Assembly (NCBI RefSeq): GCF_000731675.1
Contig: NZ_JMIT01000001.1
Coordinates: 2,541,714-2,605,713, forward strand
Origin: Pseudomonas capeferrum
GTDB taxonomy: Bacteria > Pseudomonadota > Gammaproteobacteria > Pseudomonadales > Pseudomonadaceae
Direction: 5' to 3'
Length of the DNA stretch: 64,000 bases
The notes below the pieces were generated by a model. That model had not been told where the DNA came from. It searched no databases and saw only the letters and a list, made by a program, of their open reading frames with translations. Positions 54,286-63,519 of the stretch are shown in pieces (within the stretch, counting starts at the first letter, position 1; each line of letters starts with the position of its first letter). Position numbers and translations under genes: made by a program.

Positions 54286-54930
54286 CTACACTGCCGAACT
54301 GGCGAGAATAAATTCACGATACCCCGAAACAATCACATAAACCGCGAAATAGCAGAAGATCGCCGCCGACAACAGGTACGACCAGGTCAGCAGCCGGTCG
54401 CCAAGCAAGCGCCCGCCATGGCTGGCAATACCACACAGGCTCAGACACCAGACCAACCCTGCAGCAAAAAAGCCGCTAAGGAACAACCCGGCATCCAGCA
54501 AACTGCCACCGCCGGAGCGTGAAATCAGCACCCCACCGACAGCCGCGAACCACAAAATCGCGGTGGGTGACGACATGGCCAAAAAGATCCCACGCAAAAA
54601 CTCGCGCCAACCGGACTCCACCACCACGTCTGCCCGCGCCTCCATGTGCCCGCCGCGCCACGCGGCCAGCAGCATCTTCACCGCAAACCACACCAGCAGC
54701 GCCGAACCGCCCAGCCACAAGGTCCAGCGCACGCTTTCGAACTGCAACAGCACGGTCATCCCGGCCAGCGCGGCAACGGCATAGATCAAGTCACCCACGC
54801 AAGTCCCAAGCCCCAGCCAGAAACCTTTGAGAAAACCACGCTGCATGGCCAAGGTGATCATGGCGATGTTGGCGATGCCGATGTCCAGACACAGGGACAG
54901 GCTGAGGAGAAATCCATTGGAAAAAGGCAT
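54286..54930 (-). CDS. LysE family exporter
   Basis: A 214-residue inner-membrane protein with about six hydrophobic segments, of the LysE/RhtB amino-acid exporter family (GFLKGFWLGLGTCVGDLIYAVAALAGM, FLRGIFLAMSSPTAILWFAAVGG). The stop codon directly borders the IS110 fragment, so the last residues (REFILASSAV) may derive from the junction; the length is still normal. An intergenic of 117 bases separates it from the dehydratase gene. Confidence 0.87.
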   Translation of the reverse strand: MPFSNGFLLSLSLCLDIGIANIAMITLAMQRGFLKGFWLGLGTCVGDLIYAVAALAGMTVLLQFESVRWTLWLGGSALLVWFAVKMLLAAWRGGHMEARADVVVESGWREFLRGIFLAMSSPTAILWFAAVGGVLISRSGGGSLLDAGLFLSGFFAAGLVWCLSLCGIASHGGRLLGDRLLTWSYLLSAAIFCYFAVYVIVSGYREFILASSAV

Positions 54931-55047
54931 TGAGCACTCGATGACCGGCCAATTAAGCGCCGTAGAGCCTGCCACGAGTGATCACTCGATTGAAAGCGCA
55001 AATTCCCAATGACAGTGGGCGCGGTACCCCCCTGATGCCAATCAAGC

Positions 55048-56007
55048 TCAGTCGATGCCCGCCAGCACGCGCGCATACAGCGCCCGATCCACATTCGCCC
55101 CGCTAAGCACCACGGCCACCCGCCTACCGGCTTGTCGCTCGCGCTCCTGCATCAACGCCGCCAGCGCCGCAGCCCCTGCACCTTCGGCAGTATTGTGCGT
55201 GGCTTCGTGGTACAGCCGCATGGCCTCGGCGACTTCACTGTCGGTGACCCGCACGATGCGCGCGGCATGCTCGCACACCAAGGCGAACGCCTCCGGGTGC
55301 GGCACGCGGCAGGCCATGCCATCGGCGAAGGTCTGGGCGGTGGCGGTGGTGACGATGCGGCCCAGTTCGAAACTTTGCGCATAGGCATCGGCAGCACTGG
55401 ACACCACCCCCACGATCTCGGTCTTCAACCCCAGCAGGTTGCGTGCCTGGATCAGCCCGCAGATCCCCGACCCCATGCCGATCGGCACGTACACGCTGTC
55501 CAGGTCAGACACCGCCTCGAGCAGCTCCAGGGCATACGTGGCCACGCCGCGCACCAGCTCCGGGTGAAACGACGGCACCATCGCGTACCCCAATTCATCA
55601 GCCAGCCGGGCAGCCTCTTCACGGGCCACATCAAAATCGACACCGTGCTCCACCAGTTCGGCGCCGAGGGCGCGCATGGCGGCGTTCTTTTCGGTGGAAT
55701 TGCCTTCAGGCACCACAATCACCAAGGGGATGCCAGCCTGGCGGGCAGCCAGTGCCATGCTCTGGCCGTGATTGCCACGCGTGGCGGTGACCAGGCCGCG
55801 CGGCGGCTTGCCGCCCGCCAGCAGCGAGCGCACGTAGACCAACCCGCCACGCACCTTGAATGCACCGGTGGGCGCGTGGTTCTCGTGCTTTACCCACACC
55901 TGGCAGCCCAGCCGTTCGGCCAGCAAAGGCCAGGCGTGCTGCGGTGTTGCAGGCACGTGCTGGTGAACGAAATCGGCGGCTTCGCGCAGGGCATTCAGGT
56001 CGAACAT
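55048..56007 (-). CDS. Threonine dehydratase-like PLP enzyme
   Basis: A 319-residue fold-type II PLP enzyme. The PLP lysine lies in KHENHAPTGAFKVRGG (Lys about 52), the phosphate-binding glycine loop is PIGMGSGICG near 180, and TRGNHGQSMA is the substrate loop. It lacks the ACT-like regulatory domain of IlvA, as in catabolic threonine/serine dehydratases or racemases. It is divergent from a MocR regulator, which commonly controls such a neighbour. The ATG at 56007 gives a better ribosome-binding spacing than one three codons earlier. Confidence 0.86.
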   Translation of the reverse strand: MFDLNALREAADFVHQHVPATPQHAWPLLAERLGCQVWVKHENHAPTGAFKVRGGLVYVRSLLAGGKPPRGLVTATRGNHGQSMALAARQAGIPLVIVVPEGNSTEKNAAMRALGAELVEHGVDFDVAREEAARLADELGYAMVPSFHPELVRGVATYALELLEAVSDLDSVYVPIGMGSGICGLIQARNLLGLKTEIVGVVSSAADAYAQSFELGRIVTTATAQTFADGMACRVPHPEAFALVCEHAARIVRVTDSEVAEAMRLYHEATHNTAEGAGAAALAALMQERERQAGRRVAVVLSGANVDRALYARVLAGID

Positions 56008-56057
56008 GGCGATCATCCCTCTTCGGTAGGTGGTTGATCCGATCCTAAGCCCCGGGC

Positions 56058-56090
56058 ATTGTATGGGTACAACCTTATATTGCATGGGTA
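56058..56090. promoter_or_regulatory. Direct repeats, candidate MocR operator
   Basis: ATTGTATGGGTA (56058-56069) and ATTGCATGGGTA (56079-56090) are 11/12 identical and spaced 21 bases, two helical turns. A TTATAT sequence (56075-56080) between them could be the -10 of the regulator's promoter. MocR proteins such as GabR and PdxR bind direct repeats of this kind. Confidence 0.55.
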
Positions 56091-57445
56091 GCAATTTCGT
56101 GTGGATCCCAACGCTCGCAAACGATGACCAGCCCCGCTACCTGGCATTGGTCGATGCGATCGCCGATGCCATCGAGCGCGGCGAGCTCAAGGTCGGTGAC
56201 CGCCTGCCACCGCAACGGCGCCTGGCCTGGAAACTCGACCTGAACCCCAGCACCACCCAGCAGGCCTACCGGGAAGCTGCCGCCCGCCACCTGGTGGCCG
56301 GCGAAGTCGGCCGCGGCACCTACGTGCTGGCAGGCAGCAAGGAAGCGACCCTGTTTCGCCTCAAACACCAAGACGGGCCAAAGCCGCTGATCGACCTGTC
56401 GACCAACGTACCGGTGGCCGACCCGCACAATCAGGACCTGCAGCGCAGCCTGCACAGCGTGCTGGAGCAGCGCGACAGCAGCCTGCTGGATCACTACCTG
56501 GGCCCCGAGCAACTGCTGCGCGGCCGTATTCAGGGCGCGCACTGGCTGGCCAAGCGTGGCTTGGCGTTGGCCCCGGACGAGTTGCTGCTCAGTGGCGGCG
56601 CTCAGCAGGCACTGACCCTGGTGCTGCAGTCGTTCTGCCAGGCCGGTGAACCGGTCATGCTCGAAGCCTTGACCGCACCTGGCATCAAGGCAGCCTGCCG
56701 ACAGCTACGCCTGCCCGTGCATGGCGTGGCACTGGACAGCCAAGGCCTGCGGCCCGACGACCTTGACCGTGTCACACGCGCCAGCGGTGCCCGCGTACTG
56801 GTCACCACACCGACCCTGCACAACCCCACGGGCGCCTGCATGGATGACGCCCGCCGCGAAGCGCTCGCGGCGGTCGTCAAACGCCTGGGGCTGCTGGTGA
56901 TCGAGGATGACGTGTATGGCGCACTCAGCGACCGACCGCCGCTGTACCCACTGCTGGGCGAGCAAGGGGTGCTCATCAGCAGCTTGTCCAAGACGGTGGC
57001 AGCAGGTTTGCGTGTAGGGTGGATTGCGGCCAACCCACAGCTGCTTGCACACATCGACCCGCACGCCCAGGCGAGTCACTGGCCGGTGTCGCCACTGAAC
57101 CTGCATATCGCCTGCCAGTGGATAGAAGATGGCACCGCAGCGCTGCGGCTGGCCTGGCAACGTGCTGAAATTACCGAGCGCTGGCGCCTCGCGCGAAAGC
57201 TGCTGGGCGATGGGTTGCACAACACAGGCCAGCCTTCGCCGCACGCGTGGCTGGCCACACCGCAAGGTGCAGAGGGGGTGGTCAAGCAGTGTCGCGAACG
57301 AGGCGTGGAGGTTGTCCCGGCCAGTGTGTTCGCCATTGGCGCCAGCGAGGTGCAGGCCCTGCGTATCAGCCTGTCGGCGGCCGCCAGCCGGGCTGAACTG
57401 AAACAAGGGCTGGAGGTGGTGCGGCAGGTGCTTTCCAGTGAATGA
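56084..57445 (+). CDS. MocR-type regulator (GntR HTH fused to aminotransferase domain)
   Basis: A 453-residue MocR protein. A GntR winged helix (about 14-80; RYLALVDAIADAIERGELKVGDRLPPQRRLAWKL) is fused to a fold-type I aminotransferase domain (about 100-450) with TPTLHNPTGACMDD, the Asp of VIEDDVYG and the PLP lysine in SSLSKTVAAGLRVGW. The start is uncertain: the ATG at 56084 lies inside a direct repeat, and the GTG at 56099 (WIPTLANDDQP) is equally plausible. It is divergent from the dehydratase-like gene, its likely target. Confidence 0.86.
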   Translation: MGSNFVWIPTLANDDQPRYLALVDAIADAIERGELKVGDRLPPQRRLAWKLDLNPSTTQQAYREAAARHLVAGEVGRGTYVLAGSKEATLFRLKHQDGPKPLIDLSTNVPVADPHNQDLQRSLHSVLEQRDSSLLDHYLGPEQLLRGRIQGAHWLAKRGLALAPDELLLSGGAQQALTLVLQSFCQAGEPVMLEALTAPGIKAACRQLRLPVHGVALDSQGLRPDDLDRVTRASGARVLVTTPTLHNPTGACMDDARREALAAVVKRLGLLVIEDDVYGALSDRPPLYPLLGEQGVLISSLSKTVAAGLRVGWIAANPQLLAHIDPHAQASHWPVSPLNLHIACQWIEDGTAALRLAWQRAEITERWRLARKLLGDGLHNTGQPSPHAWLATPQGAEGVVKQCRERGVEVVPASVFAIGASEVQALRISLSAAASRAELKQGLEVVRQVLSSE

Positions 57446-57509
57446 ACCGGGAGAAGCCTGCAACCTCTTCGCGTCGGCGCGGCGCGAAGAGGCCGCTGAC
57501 CTTGAACGA

Positions 57510-57767
57510 TCAACCCTGCTGGCAACCCTCGCCCATGGCGCGGTACTGAATGGTGTGCACCTGGCCCTGGTGGTCTTCATAGGTCATGGTTGCAGGTACT
57601 ACTTCGCAAACATTGGGGATGGTCGACAGGTTGATGACCCGTTTGATATCCAGGTTCATGGAGTAGTCGTACTGCTGGGCCACAGGCTGGTTGGAGACAG
57701 GTTGGACCTCATCGGCGAGGGCGAACGAGGACATACCGACCAATGCAAGAATCAGTAATGGTTTCAT
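57510..57767 (-). CDS. DUF2790 family exported protein
   Basis: An 85-residue protein with a signal peptide (1-18, ALA). The mature part, with YDYSMNLDIKRVINLSTIPNVCEVVPATMTYEDHQGQVHTIQYRAMGEGC, is the DUF2790 pattern of small secreted Pseudomonas proteins with two conserved cysteines. Function unknown. It is convergent with the MocR gene. Confidence 0.85.
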   Translation of the reverse strand: MKPLLILALVGMSSFALADEVQPVSNQPVAQQYDYSMNLDIKRVINLSTIPNVCEVVPATMTYEDHQGQVHTIQYRAMGEGCQQG

Positions 57768-58011
57768 GTGGGAGTGCCTATAAAGCAATCAAGCTGATCG
57801 ATTGACTTCTAATGCCGTCATTGGCGCGGAGAAGTTGTCATCGACTGCAAAGATGACACGAAGTACCGATCCCGCTTCGTCGTACTGCTGGTGGGATGAG
57901 TAAAAGTCTACTCCGGGTTGGCAATAGTTGAACCCCGAAGTCGGATATTCACCCTTGCCGGATTTGCAACAATCTGCGACATAATGGGCGGTATATAGTG
58001 GCGTAGAGCCG

Positions 58012-58512
58012 TTGGTTGGTCTCTGCCCGACCAGGCCGATTCAACAAGGGAAATGCGCGATTTCTGATTACCTGTGTTGCTCAAGGCTGCTCGACCCTGA
58101 ACGACGCCTGCTCGATCACTTCTACCGCCAGCACGGCTCGCGCATGCGCTCGGCCAGTGACGGCGAACTGTGGGTGGCGCGTGCCAATTGCATTATTGCA
58201 GGGCTGAACTTGACCCCGGTGGGCGATGGCTACTGGCTTACTGGGCTGTTCGTCGACCCGCAACAGCGCAGCCAAGGTGTGGCTGGGCGGCTGGTCGAAG
58301 CCGCGCTGGCGCAGGCCGTTGGGCCGACTTGGCTGTTCTGCCACCCCGACCTTGTGCCCTTCTACCAGCGCCTTGGCTTCGACACGGCAACCGCGCTGCC
58401 AGAACCCCTGGCTGCCCGCCTGCAGCGCTACCAGCGCAGCAAGCCGCTGGTGGCCCTGCAGCGTGGTCAGTCGTCGCTGGCGTCCAACCCGGGGAACAGC
58501 ACCTCGGTGTAA
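58012..58512 (+). CDS. GNAT family N-acetyltransferase with unclear start
   Basis: An acetyltransferase of up to 166 residues. The acetyl-CoA site is [24 protein letters not shown] (about 76-100), and [15 protein letters not shown] marks the end of the fold. No ATG precedes the conserved ISDYL start in frame. The only ATG there (58052) follows an AAGGG site but is one frame off and stops after four codons; deleting one G would join it to ISDYL. The start shown is a TTG at 58012 without a good ribosome-binding site. Its end overlaps def by 46 bases. Confidence 0.7.
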   Translation: MVGLCPTRPIQQGKCAISDYLCCSRLLDPERRLLDHFYRQHGSRMRSASDGELWVARANCIIAGLNLTPVGDGYWLTGLFVDPQQRSQGVAGRLVEAALAQAVGPTWLFCHPDLVPFYQRLGFDTATALPEPLAARLQRYQRSKPLVALQRGQSSLASNPGNSTSV

Positions 58513-59003
58513 CCGAATTTGGCGAAGTCCTGGATGCGCGAGGGGTAAAGCCGGCCGATCAGGTGGTCGCACTCGTGCTGCACCACCCGCGCATGGAAGC
58601 CATCGGCAAAACGGTTGATCGGGTTGCCTTGCGGGTCGAGCCCTTCATAGCGAATGTGCTTGTAGCGCGGCACCACGCCGCGCAATCCGGGTACCGACAG
58701 GCAGCCCTCCCAACCGTCCTCGACCTCGGTGGTCATCGGCGTGATCACCGGGTTGATCAGGATGGTCTGCGGCACCGCTTCGGCATCGGGGTAACGCTCG
58801 CTGCGTTCGAAGCCGAAAATCACCAGTTGCAGGTCGATGCCAATCTGCGGTGCGGCCAGGCCCACACCCCCGACATGGCGCATGGTCTCGAACATGTCGT
58901 CGATCAACTGCTGGAGTTCGGCGCTGCCGATCAGGTGTTCGGGCACGGGCGGGGCGATGCGCAGCAGGCGTTCGTCGCCCATCTTGAGAATGTCACGGAT
59001 CAT
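58467..59003 (-). CDS. def: Peptide deformylase
   Basis: A 178-residue metalloenzyme that removes formyl groups from new proteins. The three motifs are intact: [10 protein letters not shown] (about 46-55), EGCLSVPG (about 97-104) with the metal Cys, and the metal-binding QHECDHL (about 139-145). A second def is usual near fmt in Pseudomonas, so this is probably the extra copy. Its start overlaps the end of the yihY gene by four bases, suggesting co-transcription. Confidence 0.93.
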   Translation of the reverse strand: MIRDILKMGDERLLRIAPPVPEHLIGSAELQQLIDDMFETMRHVGGVGLAAPQIGIDLQLVIFGFERSERYPDAEAVPQTILINPVITPMTTEVEDGWEGCLSVPGLRGVVPRYKHIRYEGLDPQGNPINRFADGFHARVVQHECDHLIGRLYPSRIQDFAKFGYTEVLFPGLDASDD

Positions 59004-59959
59004 CTGGGGTTCGGCTCGGAAGGTTGATGCTGGCTCGGTTGCGGGTGTTCGTGGCCCAGCACGGTCAGGGTTTCCTGGGGTTTTTCACCGTCGAAATCCT
59101 TCTCGCCAGGGTTCTTGCCCTCGGCCGACATGTGCTCGATCACCGCGTTCATTTCCGCGCCGAGCAACAGCACAGCGGCGGAAATATAGAAATACAGCAA
59201 CAGCACGATGATTGCACCGATGCTGCCGTACATGGCGTTGTAATCGGCAAAGGTTTTGACGTAGTAGGCAAACCCCAGGGAGGCGACGATCCACACCACC
59301 ACCGCCAGCACCGAGCCTGGGGTGATGAAGCGAAACTTCTGCTTCACATCCGGCATCACGTAGTAGATCAAGGCCACCGCTACCATCATCAGGATGATGA
59401 TCGCCGGCCAGCGCAGGATGGTCCAGACCGTGACGATGACCTCCTGCATGCCGACCTGGGCGGCAATCCACTCCATCACCTGCGGCCCGAGCACCATCAG
59501 CGCTGCCGCAGCCAGCAGCATGCCGGCGATGCCCACGGTGTAGAAGATGGACAGCGGTATGCGCTTCCACACCGGGCGGCCTTCCGGCACATCGTAAGCG
59601 GCGTTCATGGCGCTCATCATCAAGCGCACACCCGCCGAAGCGGTCCACAGGGCAATCACGATACCCACCGACAACAGCCCGCCCTTGGACTGTTGCAACT
59701 GGTCGATCACCGGGTTCACCTGCTCCAGCGCCTGGGGCGGCAGCACCAGTTCCGATTGCAGGCGCAACCAGGAGAAGAAGTCTGGCAAATGCAGGAAACC
59801 GATCAGGGCAATCAGGAACAACAGGAAGGGGAACAGCGAAAACAGCATCTGGTAAGCCAGCGCGGACGCATAGGTGGACATCTCGTCGTCAAGGAACTCC
59901 TTGACGGTGCGCACCAGCACGCGGTGCAAGGGCAGGCCCTGCAGGGCGGAAAATATCAT
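59000..59959 (-). CDS. YihY/BrkB family inner-membrane protein
   Basis: A 319-residue protein with six hydrophobic segments and the YihY/RNase-BN-like signature ([25 protein letters not shown], then [24 protein letters not shown]). The C-terminal 40 residues are charged and proline-rich ([16 protein letters not shown]). An AGGAGACGCT leader precedes the ATG at 59959. Family function is debated; the BrkB name comes from Bordetella serum resistance. Confidence 0.9.
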   Translation of the reverse strand: MIFSALQGLPLHRVLVRTVKEFLDDEMSTYASALAYQMLFSLFPFLLFLIALIGFLHLPDFFSWLRLQSELVLPPQALEQVNPVIDQLQQSKGGLLSVGIVIALWTASAGVRLMMSAMNAAYDVPEGRPVWKRIPLSIFYTVGIAGMLLAAAALMVLGPQVMEWIAAQVGMQEVIVTVWTILRWPAIIILMMVAVALIYYVMPDVKQKFRFITPGSVLAVVVWIVASLGFAYYVKTFADYNAMYGSIGAIIVLLLYFYISAAVLLLGAEMNAVIEHMSAEGKNPGEKDFDGEKPQETLTVLGHEHPQPSQHQPSEPNPR

Positions 59960-60071
59960 AGCGTCTCCTTTCGCCGCTCGATCGATACAACAGGCAAGTC
60001 TAATAGACCACGCCGTTGCCGTGCTGCTCCCGAGGGTTATAAAGAAAATGCCTACGTAACTGGGCCCAGGC

Positions 60072-60135
60072 ATTCGCGGGCAAGCCCGCCCCCACCGGCT
60101 ACGTGCTACCTGCAGGGGCGGGCTTGCCCGCGAAT
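60072..60135. repeat. REP inverted pair
   Basis: 'attcgcgggcaagcccgcccc' at 60072-60092 faces its complement at 60115-60135, between yihY and the csbD-like gene. Sequence matches the P. putida REP core. Confidence 0.8.
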
Positions 60136-60157
60136 CGATGGAACGCTCAATACGGCA

Positions 60158-60337
60158 TCAAGGCTTTTTCACGGCATCCTTGACGTCACCCTTGATCTGC
60201 TGCGCTTCACCCTTGAGTTCCTGGGCCTTGCCTTCAGCCTTGAGCTTGTCGTTGTCGGTCACCTTGCCGACGCCCTGTTTCACGTTGCCGATTGCTTCGT
60301 TGGCCAAGCCTTTCGCTTTGTCTTTAGTACCGCTCAT
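60158..60337 (-). CDS. CsbD family stress protein
   Basis: A 59-residue, highly charged protein of the CsbD family: [42 protein letters not shown]. The CAGGAGTTTTGCC leader gives a strong ribosome-binding site. CsbD-like proteins are induced in general stress and osmotic shock; molecular function is unknown. Confidence 0.9.
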   Translation of the reverse strand: MSGTKDKAKGLANEAIGNVKQGVGKVTDNDKLKAEGKAQELKGEAQQIKGDVKDAVKKP

Positions 60338-60581
60338 GGCAAAACTCCTGCAAATGGAGACACGTGAACCGTGTCGACAGTCTGTGGACCCAGGGCCTTT
60401 CGCAAGAGTTTCAACCAATTTCACCCGAACAAGCCGAGCGGCAAATCTGCGTGCGAATATCGCACCCATTTACCCCGCCCAACTGCCCAGTACCTGCCGG
60501 CTGCCCTAGAATCGCGGCATACGCCCGCTCACATAGGGCAGGCCAGTCATAAAAACAACGATTTTCGGAAAACCCGCCCCC

Positions 60582-62054
60582 ATGCGTCTGATGCCTGTGC
60601 TCGTGGCCCTGCTGCCACTGCTTCCCCTGCCCGCCCTTGCCGCCTCGCCGGCCGTAACCGAAACCCTGCGCGTCGACCGCTATGCCGACGACGGCCAACC
60701 CGGCAGCCTGCGCTGGGCAATCGAGACCAACAACCAGAACCCCGGCCACTACCGCATCGAAATCGCTGCGGTCGGCCAGGCGCCTTATGTCATCCGCCCG
60801 ACGCGCGCGCTGCCTGAAATCAAAGGACCGGTGCGCATCACCGGCCAGGCGTGGGCCCGCGACGGCCAGTACATCGCCATCGACGGCTCGGGCTACATCA
60901 AGGACCAGGGTGTGCACACCTGCCCCGGCGCTCTGCCCGGCCAGTTCGGCACCAACGTGCGAACCACCACCCACCCAGGCCTGGTACTGCGCGACACCCA
61001 GGGCGTGCATCTGCGCGGCCTGGAAGTGCGCAACTTCTGCATTGGCATCCTGGTCAATCGCGCCAGTGGCAACGTCATCGAAGACAACCGCGTCATCGCC
61101 AACAAGGGCGGCGCTGGCATCATGCTGACCGGCGACGACGGTGCCGGCAACCCGACTGCAACCACCACGGTCAACAACAAGGTGCTGCGCAACCAGCTGA
61201 TCGACAACGGCGACGGCCTGGAACTGACCCGCGGCGCAGCCTTCAACCTGGTGGCCGACAACCTGTTCCGTTCCACGGCGGCCAACCCAGAGCCCTCCCA
61301 GGGCATCGAAATTCTGCTGGGCAACGACAACAGCGTGGTCCGCAACCGTTTCGAGAACTACTCCGACGGCCTGCAGATCAACTGGGGCAACCGCAACTAT
61401 TTGGGCGCCAATACCTTCAGCGGCAACTCGATCGGTGTCAGCGTCACCGGCGAGGGCAACATGCTCGATGGCAACCTGATCCACGGCAACCGCATCGGCG
61501 TGGCCCTGCGCCCGGAGCCGGCAATCACCGCCACCCGCCTGAGCGCCAACCGTATCTGGGGCAACAGCCAGGACATCCGCCGCTGCGAGGCTGGCGGCTC
61601 TTGCGTACCAGACCAGCGCACCGGCGCTATCGTGTTCGGCGTGCCGGCGCAGGCGCATGCGTTGTACGTGGGGTCGCGCGGGGTGGGGGCGGAGCTGGCG
61701 AAGAAGGACCAGGCGATCATCTGCAATGCCCAGGGTGAACCCAAGCCGTGCCAGCCGTTGCCTAATCACAACCAGCAACCACCACGGCTGATGGCGCTGG
61801 AGGGGAACGTGATCCGCGGTGAGGTGCAGGGGCCGGCGTCGAGCCTGTTGCGCGTCGAGTTGTTCGGCAATGCGCAAGCAACGGGCAGCGAAGCGGAGCA
61901 GTATCTCGGGGAAGTGCTGGTGAACAGCGATGCCAAGGGGCAGGCCCGGTTTGCCCAGGTGCTGGAGAACAGTGACGGGCTGCACAGCTTCACGGCGACC
62001 GTGACCACGGCCGACGGGGCGACTTCCGAGTTGAGCCTGCCGGTTCGTCGCTGA
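60582..62054 (+). CDS. Exported right-handed beta-helix repeat protein
   Basis: A 490-residue protein with a signal peptide (1-20, ALA) and a parallel beta-helix: repeating turns such as GLEVRNFCIGILVNRASGNVIEDNRVIANKGG and GNTFSGNSIGVSVTGEGNMLDGN (about 140-330) are NosD/pectate-lyase-like rungs. A C-terminal beta-sandwich-like region follows (about 400-490). No catalytic residues for a lyase are evident. It may bind or process a surface or exogenous polysaccharide in the periplasm or outside; this is inference from fold. Confidence 0.75.
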   Translation: MRLMPVLVALLPLLPLPALAASPAVTETLRVDRYADDGQPGSLRWAIETNNQNPGHYRIEIAAVGQAPYVIRPTRALPEIKGPVRITGQAWARDGQYIAIDGSGYIKDQGVHTCPGALPGQFGTNVRTTTHPGLVLRDTQGVHLRGLEVRNFCIGILVNRASGNVIEDNRVIANKGGAGIMLTGDDGAGNPTATTTVNNKVLRNQLIDNGDGLELTRGAAFNLVADNLFRSTAANPEPSQGIEILLGNDNSVVRNRFENYSDGLQINWGNRNYLGANTFSGNSIGVSVTGEGNMLDGNLIHGNRIGVALRPEPAITATRLSANRIWGNSQDIRRCEAGGSCVPDQRTGAIVFGVPAQAHALYVGSRGVGAELAKKDQAIICNAQGEPKPCQPLPNHNQQPPRLMALEGNVIRGEVQGPASSLLRVELFGNAQATGSEAEQYLGEVLVNSDAKGQARFAQVLENSDGLHSFTATVTTADGATSELSLPVRR

Positions 62055-62059
62055 GGCAA

Positions 62060-62095
62060 CCGGCCTCTTCGCGGGTTTACAGACGAAGAGGCCGG
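62060..62095. repeat. REP-type hairpin
   Basis: CCGGCCTCTTCG and CGAAGAGGCCGG pair around a 12-base loop, five bases after the beta-helix gene's stop. There is no T-run; it is a REP-like 3' structure. Confidence 0.65.
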
Positions 62096-62172
62096 CCCAG
62101 GCAAACCTTGCTCAGCCACCCGCCACCCCTCACAATGCAGGCCTTATCAAGCGTCAACCCGCAGGAACCTGC

Positions 62173-62553
62173 ATGAAACTCGACAAACCCGCCGCCATCG
62201 CACGGCGTAACGAAGCACTGGCCCGGCCAGTACTGACCAGCAGCAACACCCTGTTCGCTATCCTCGACCCGAAACGCAACCTGTGGTGGTTCGAGGTGCC
62301 GGTAGCGTTGCTGGGCAAGGGCCAGCCCGATTGGGTCAACCTGCTGCTGCACACCCCCGACACCGATGAACTACAGCACCTGAAGGTGCCGACCAACTTC
62401 CTCAAGGCTCACCTGGAGCAGATGGAAGTGCGCAAGCCCGGCAAGCGCCGCTCGACCATCAGCCTGGCCCTGAGCGCCGACCGCGATTCGCTGCTGCGCG
62501 ACACCCGCCCAGGTGGCGAGCAGCTGGACTTCCGGACCTTCGTGCAGGACTGA
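62173..62553 (+). CDS. Conserved hypothetical protein
   Basis: A 126-residue soluble protein (FAILDPKRNLWWFEVPVALLGKGQPDWVNLLLHTPDTDELQHLKVP). An AGGAACCTGC leader precedes the ATG. It ends one base before the stop of the convergent cvfB gene. I recall homologues in Pseudomonas but no function. Confidence 0.75.
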   Translation: MKLDKPAAIARRNEALARPVLTSSNTLFAILDPKRNLWWFEVPVALLGKGQPDWVNLLLHTPDTDELQHLKVPTNFLKAHLEQMEVRKPGKRRSTISLALSADRDSLLRDTRPGGEQLDFRTFVQD

Positions 62554-63390
62554 TCAGGCCCGCTCGATGCGATCGTCATGGATGACGATGCGGCCTTGCT
62601 TGAACAACGCACCAATGGCCTTCTTGAAGTTGCCCTTGCTGACGTTGAACAGCTTGCTGATCACTGCCGGGTCGCTCTTGTCGCACACCGGCAGCATGCC
62701 GCCTTCGGCTTCAAGGCGCTGCATGATCAGCTCTTGCAGGCTGTCCGCCAGGGCGGCGCCCACTGGCTGCAGGCTCAGGGCGATCTTGCCGTCGTGGCGA
62801 ATCTCTTTGATGAAGCCCTTCTCGTGCATGCCCGAGCGCAGGAACTTGAACACTTCGTTCTTGTGGATCAGGCCCCAGTGGCGGTTGTTGATGATCGCCT
62901 TGAAGCCCATCGGCGTCTCGCCCGCCACCAGCAGCTCGACCGGCTGGCCCACCTGGTAATCGGCCGGGGTGCGGTCCAGGTAGCGGTCCAGGCGCGCCGT
63001 TGCGGTGATGCGGCGGGTGCGCTTGTCGAGGTAGGCGTGCACCACGCAGTAGTCACCGATCTTCAGCGGCTGCAACTCTTCCGAGTAAGGCATCAGCAGG
63101 TCTTTGGGCAGGCCCCAGTCCAGGAAGATGCCGGCGCCGTTGATGTCCTTGACCTTGAGGCTGGCGAACTCACCGACCTGCACCTTGGGCTTCTCGGTGG
63201 TGGCAATCAGCTGGTCTTCGCTGTCCAGGTAAATGAACACGTTCAACCAATCGTCGACCTCGGTCTCGGCGTTCTTCGGGATGTAGCGCCCCGGCAGCAG
63301 GATCTCGCCATCGGCGCCGCCGTCCAGGTACAGGCCGAATTCCACGTGTTTAACGATTTGCAAACTGTTGTAACGCCCAAGCAGAGCCAT
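62554..63390 (-). CDS. cvfB: S1-domain RNA-binding protein CvfB (YitL)
   Basis: A 278-residue protein of the CvfB family, with three S1-type OB folds (about 5-60, 70-130, 145-210) and a C-terminal winged helix (DKSDPAVISKLFNVSKGNFKKAIGALFKQGRI). The middle block GAGIFLDWGLPKDLLMPYSEE is characteristic. CvfB homologues influence virulence-factor expression through RNA binding. The ATG at 63390 has a GAGGA site; a TTG two codons earlier is unlikely. Confidence 0.9.
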   Translation of the reverse strand: MALLGRYNSLQIVKHVEFGLYLDGGADGEILLPGRYIPKNAETEVDDWLNVFIYLDSEDQLIATTEKPKVQVGEFASLKVKDINGAGIFLDWGLPKDLLMPYSEELQPLKIGDYCVVHAYLDKRTRRITATARLDRYLDRTPADYQVGQPVELLVAGETPMGFKAIINNRHWGLIHKNEVFKFLRSGMHEKGFIKEIRHDGKIALSLQPVGAALADSLQELIMQRLEAEGGMLPVCDKSDPAVISKLFNVSKGNFKKAIGALFKQGRIVIHDDRIERA

Positions 63391-63519
63391 TTCCAATGTT
63401 CCTCAAGACAAGACGGCTATTCTACACCCGAAGCCGCCGCGCTGCCTGACCGCTGATTCGGTGGAACCGCCACCTTACCCTTACGTCTACTGATTGGCAG
63501 CCACTGCAAGGATCAGCAC

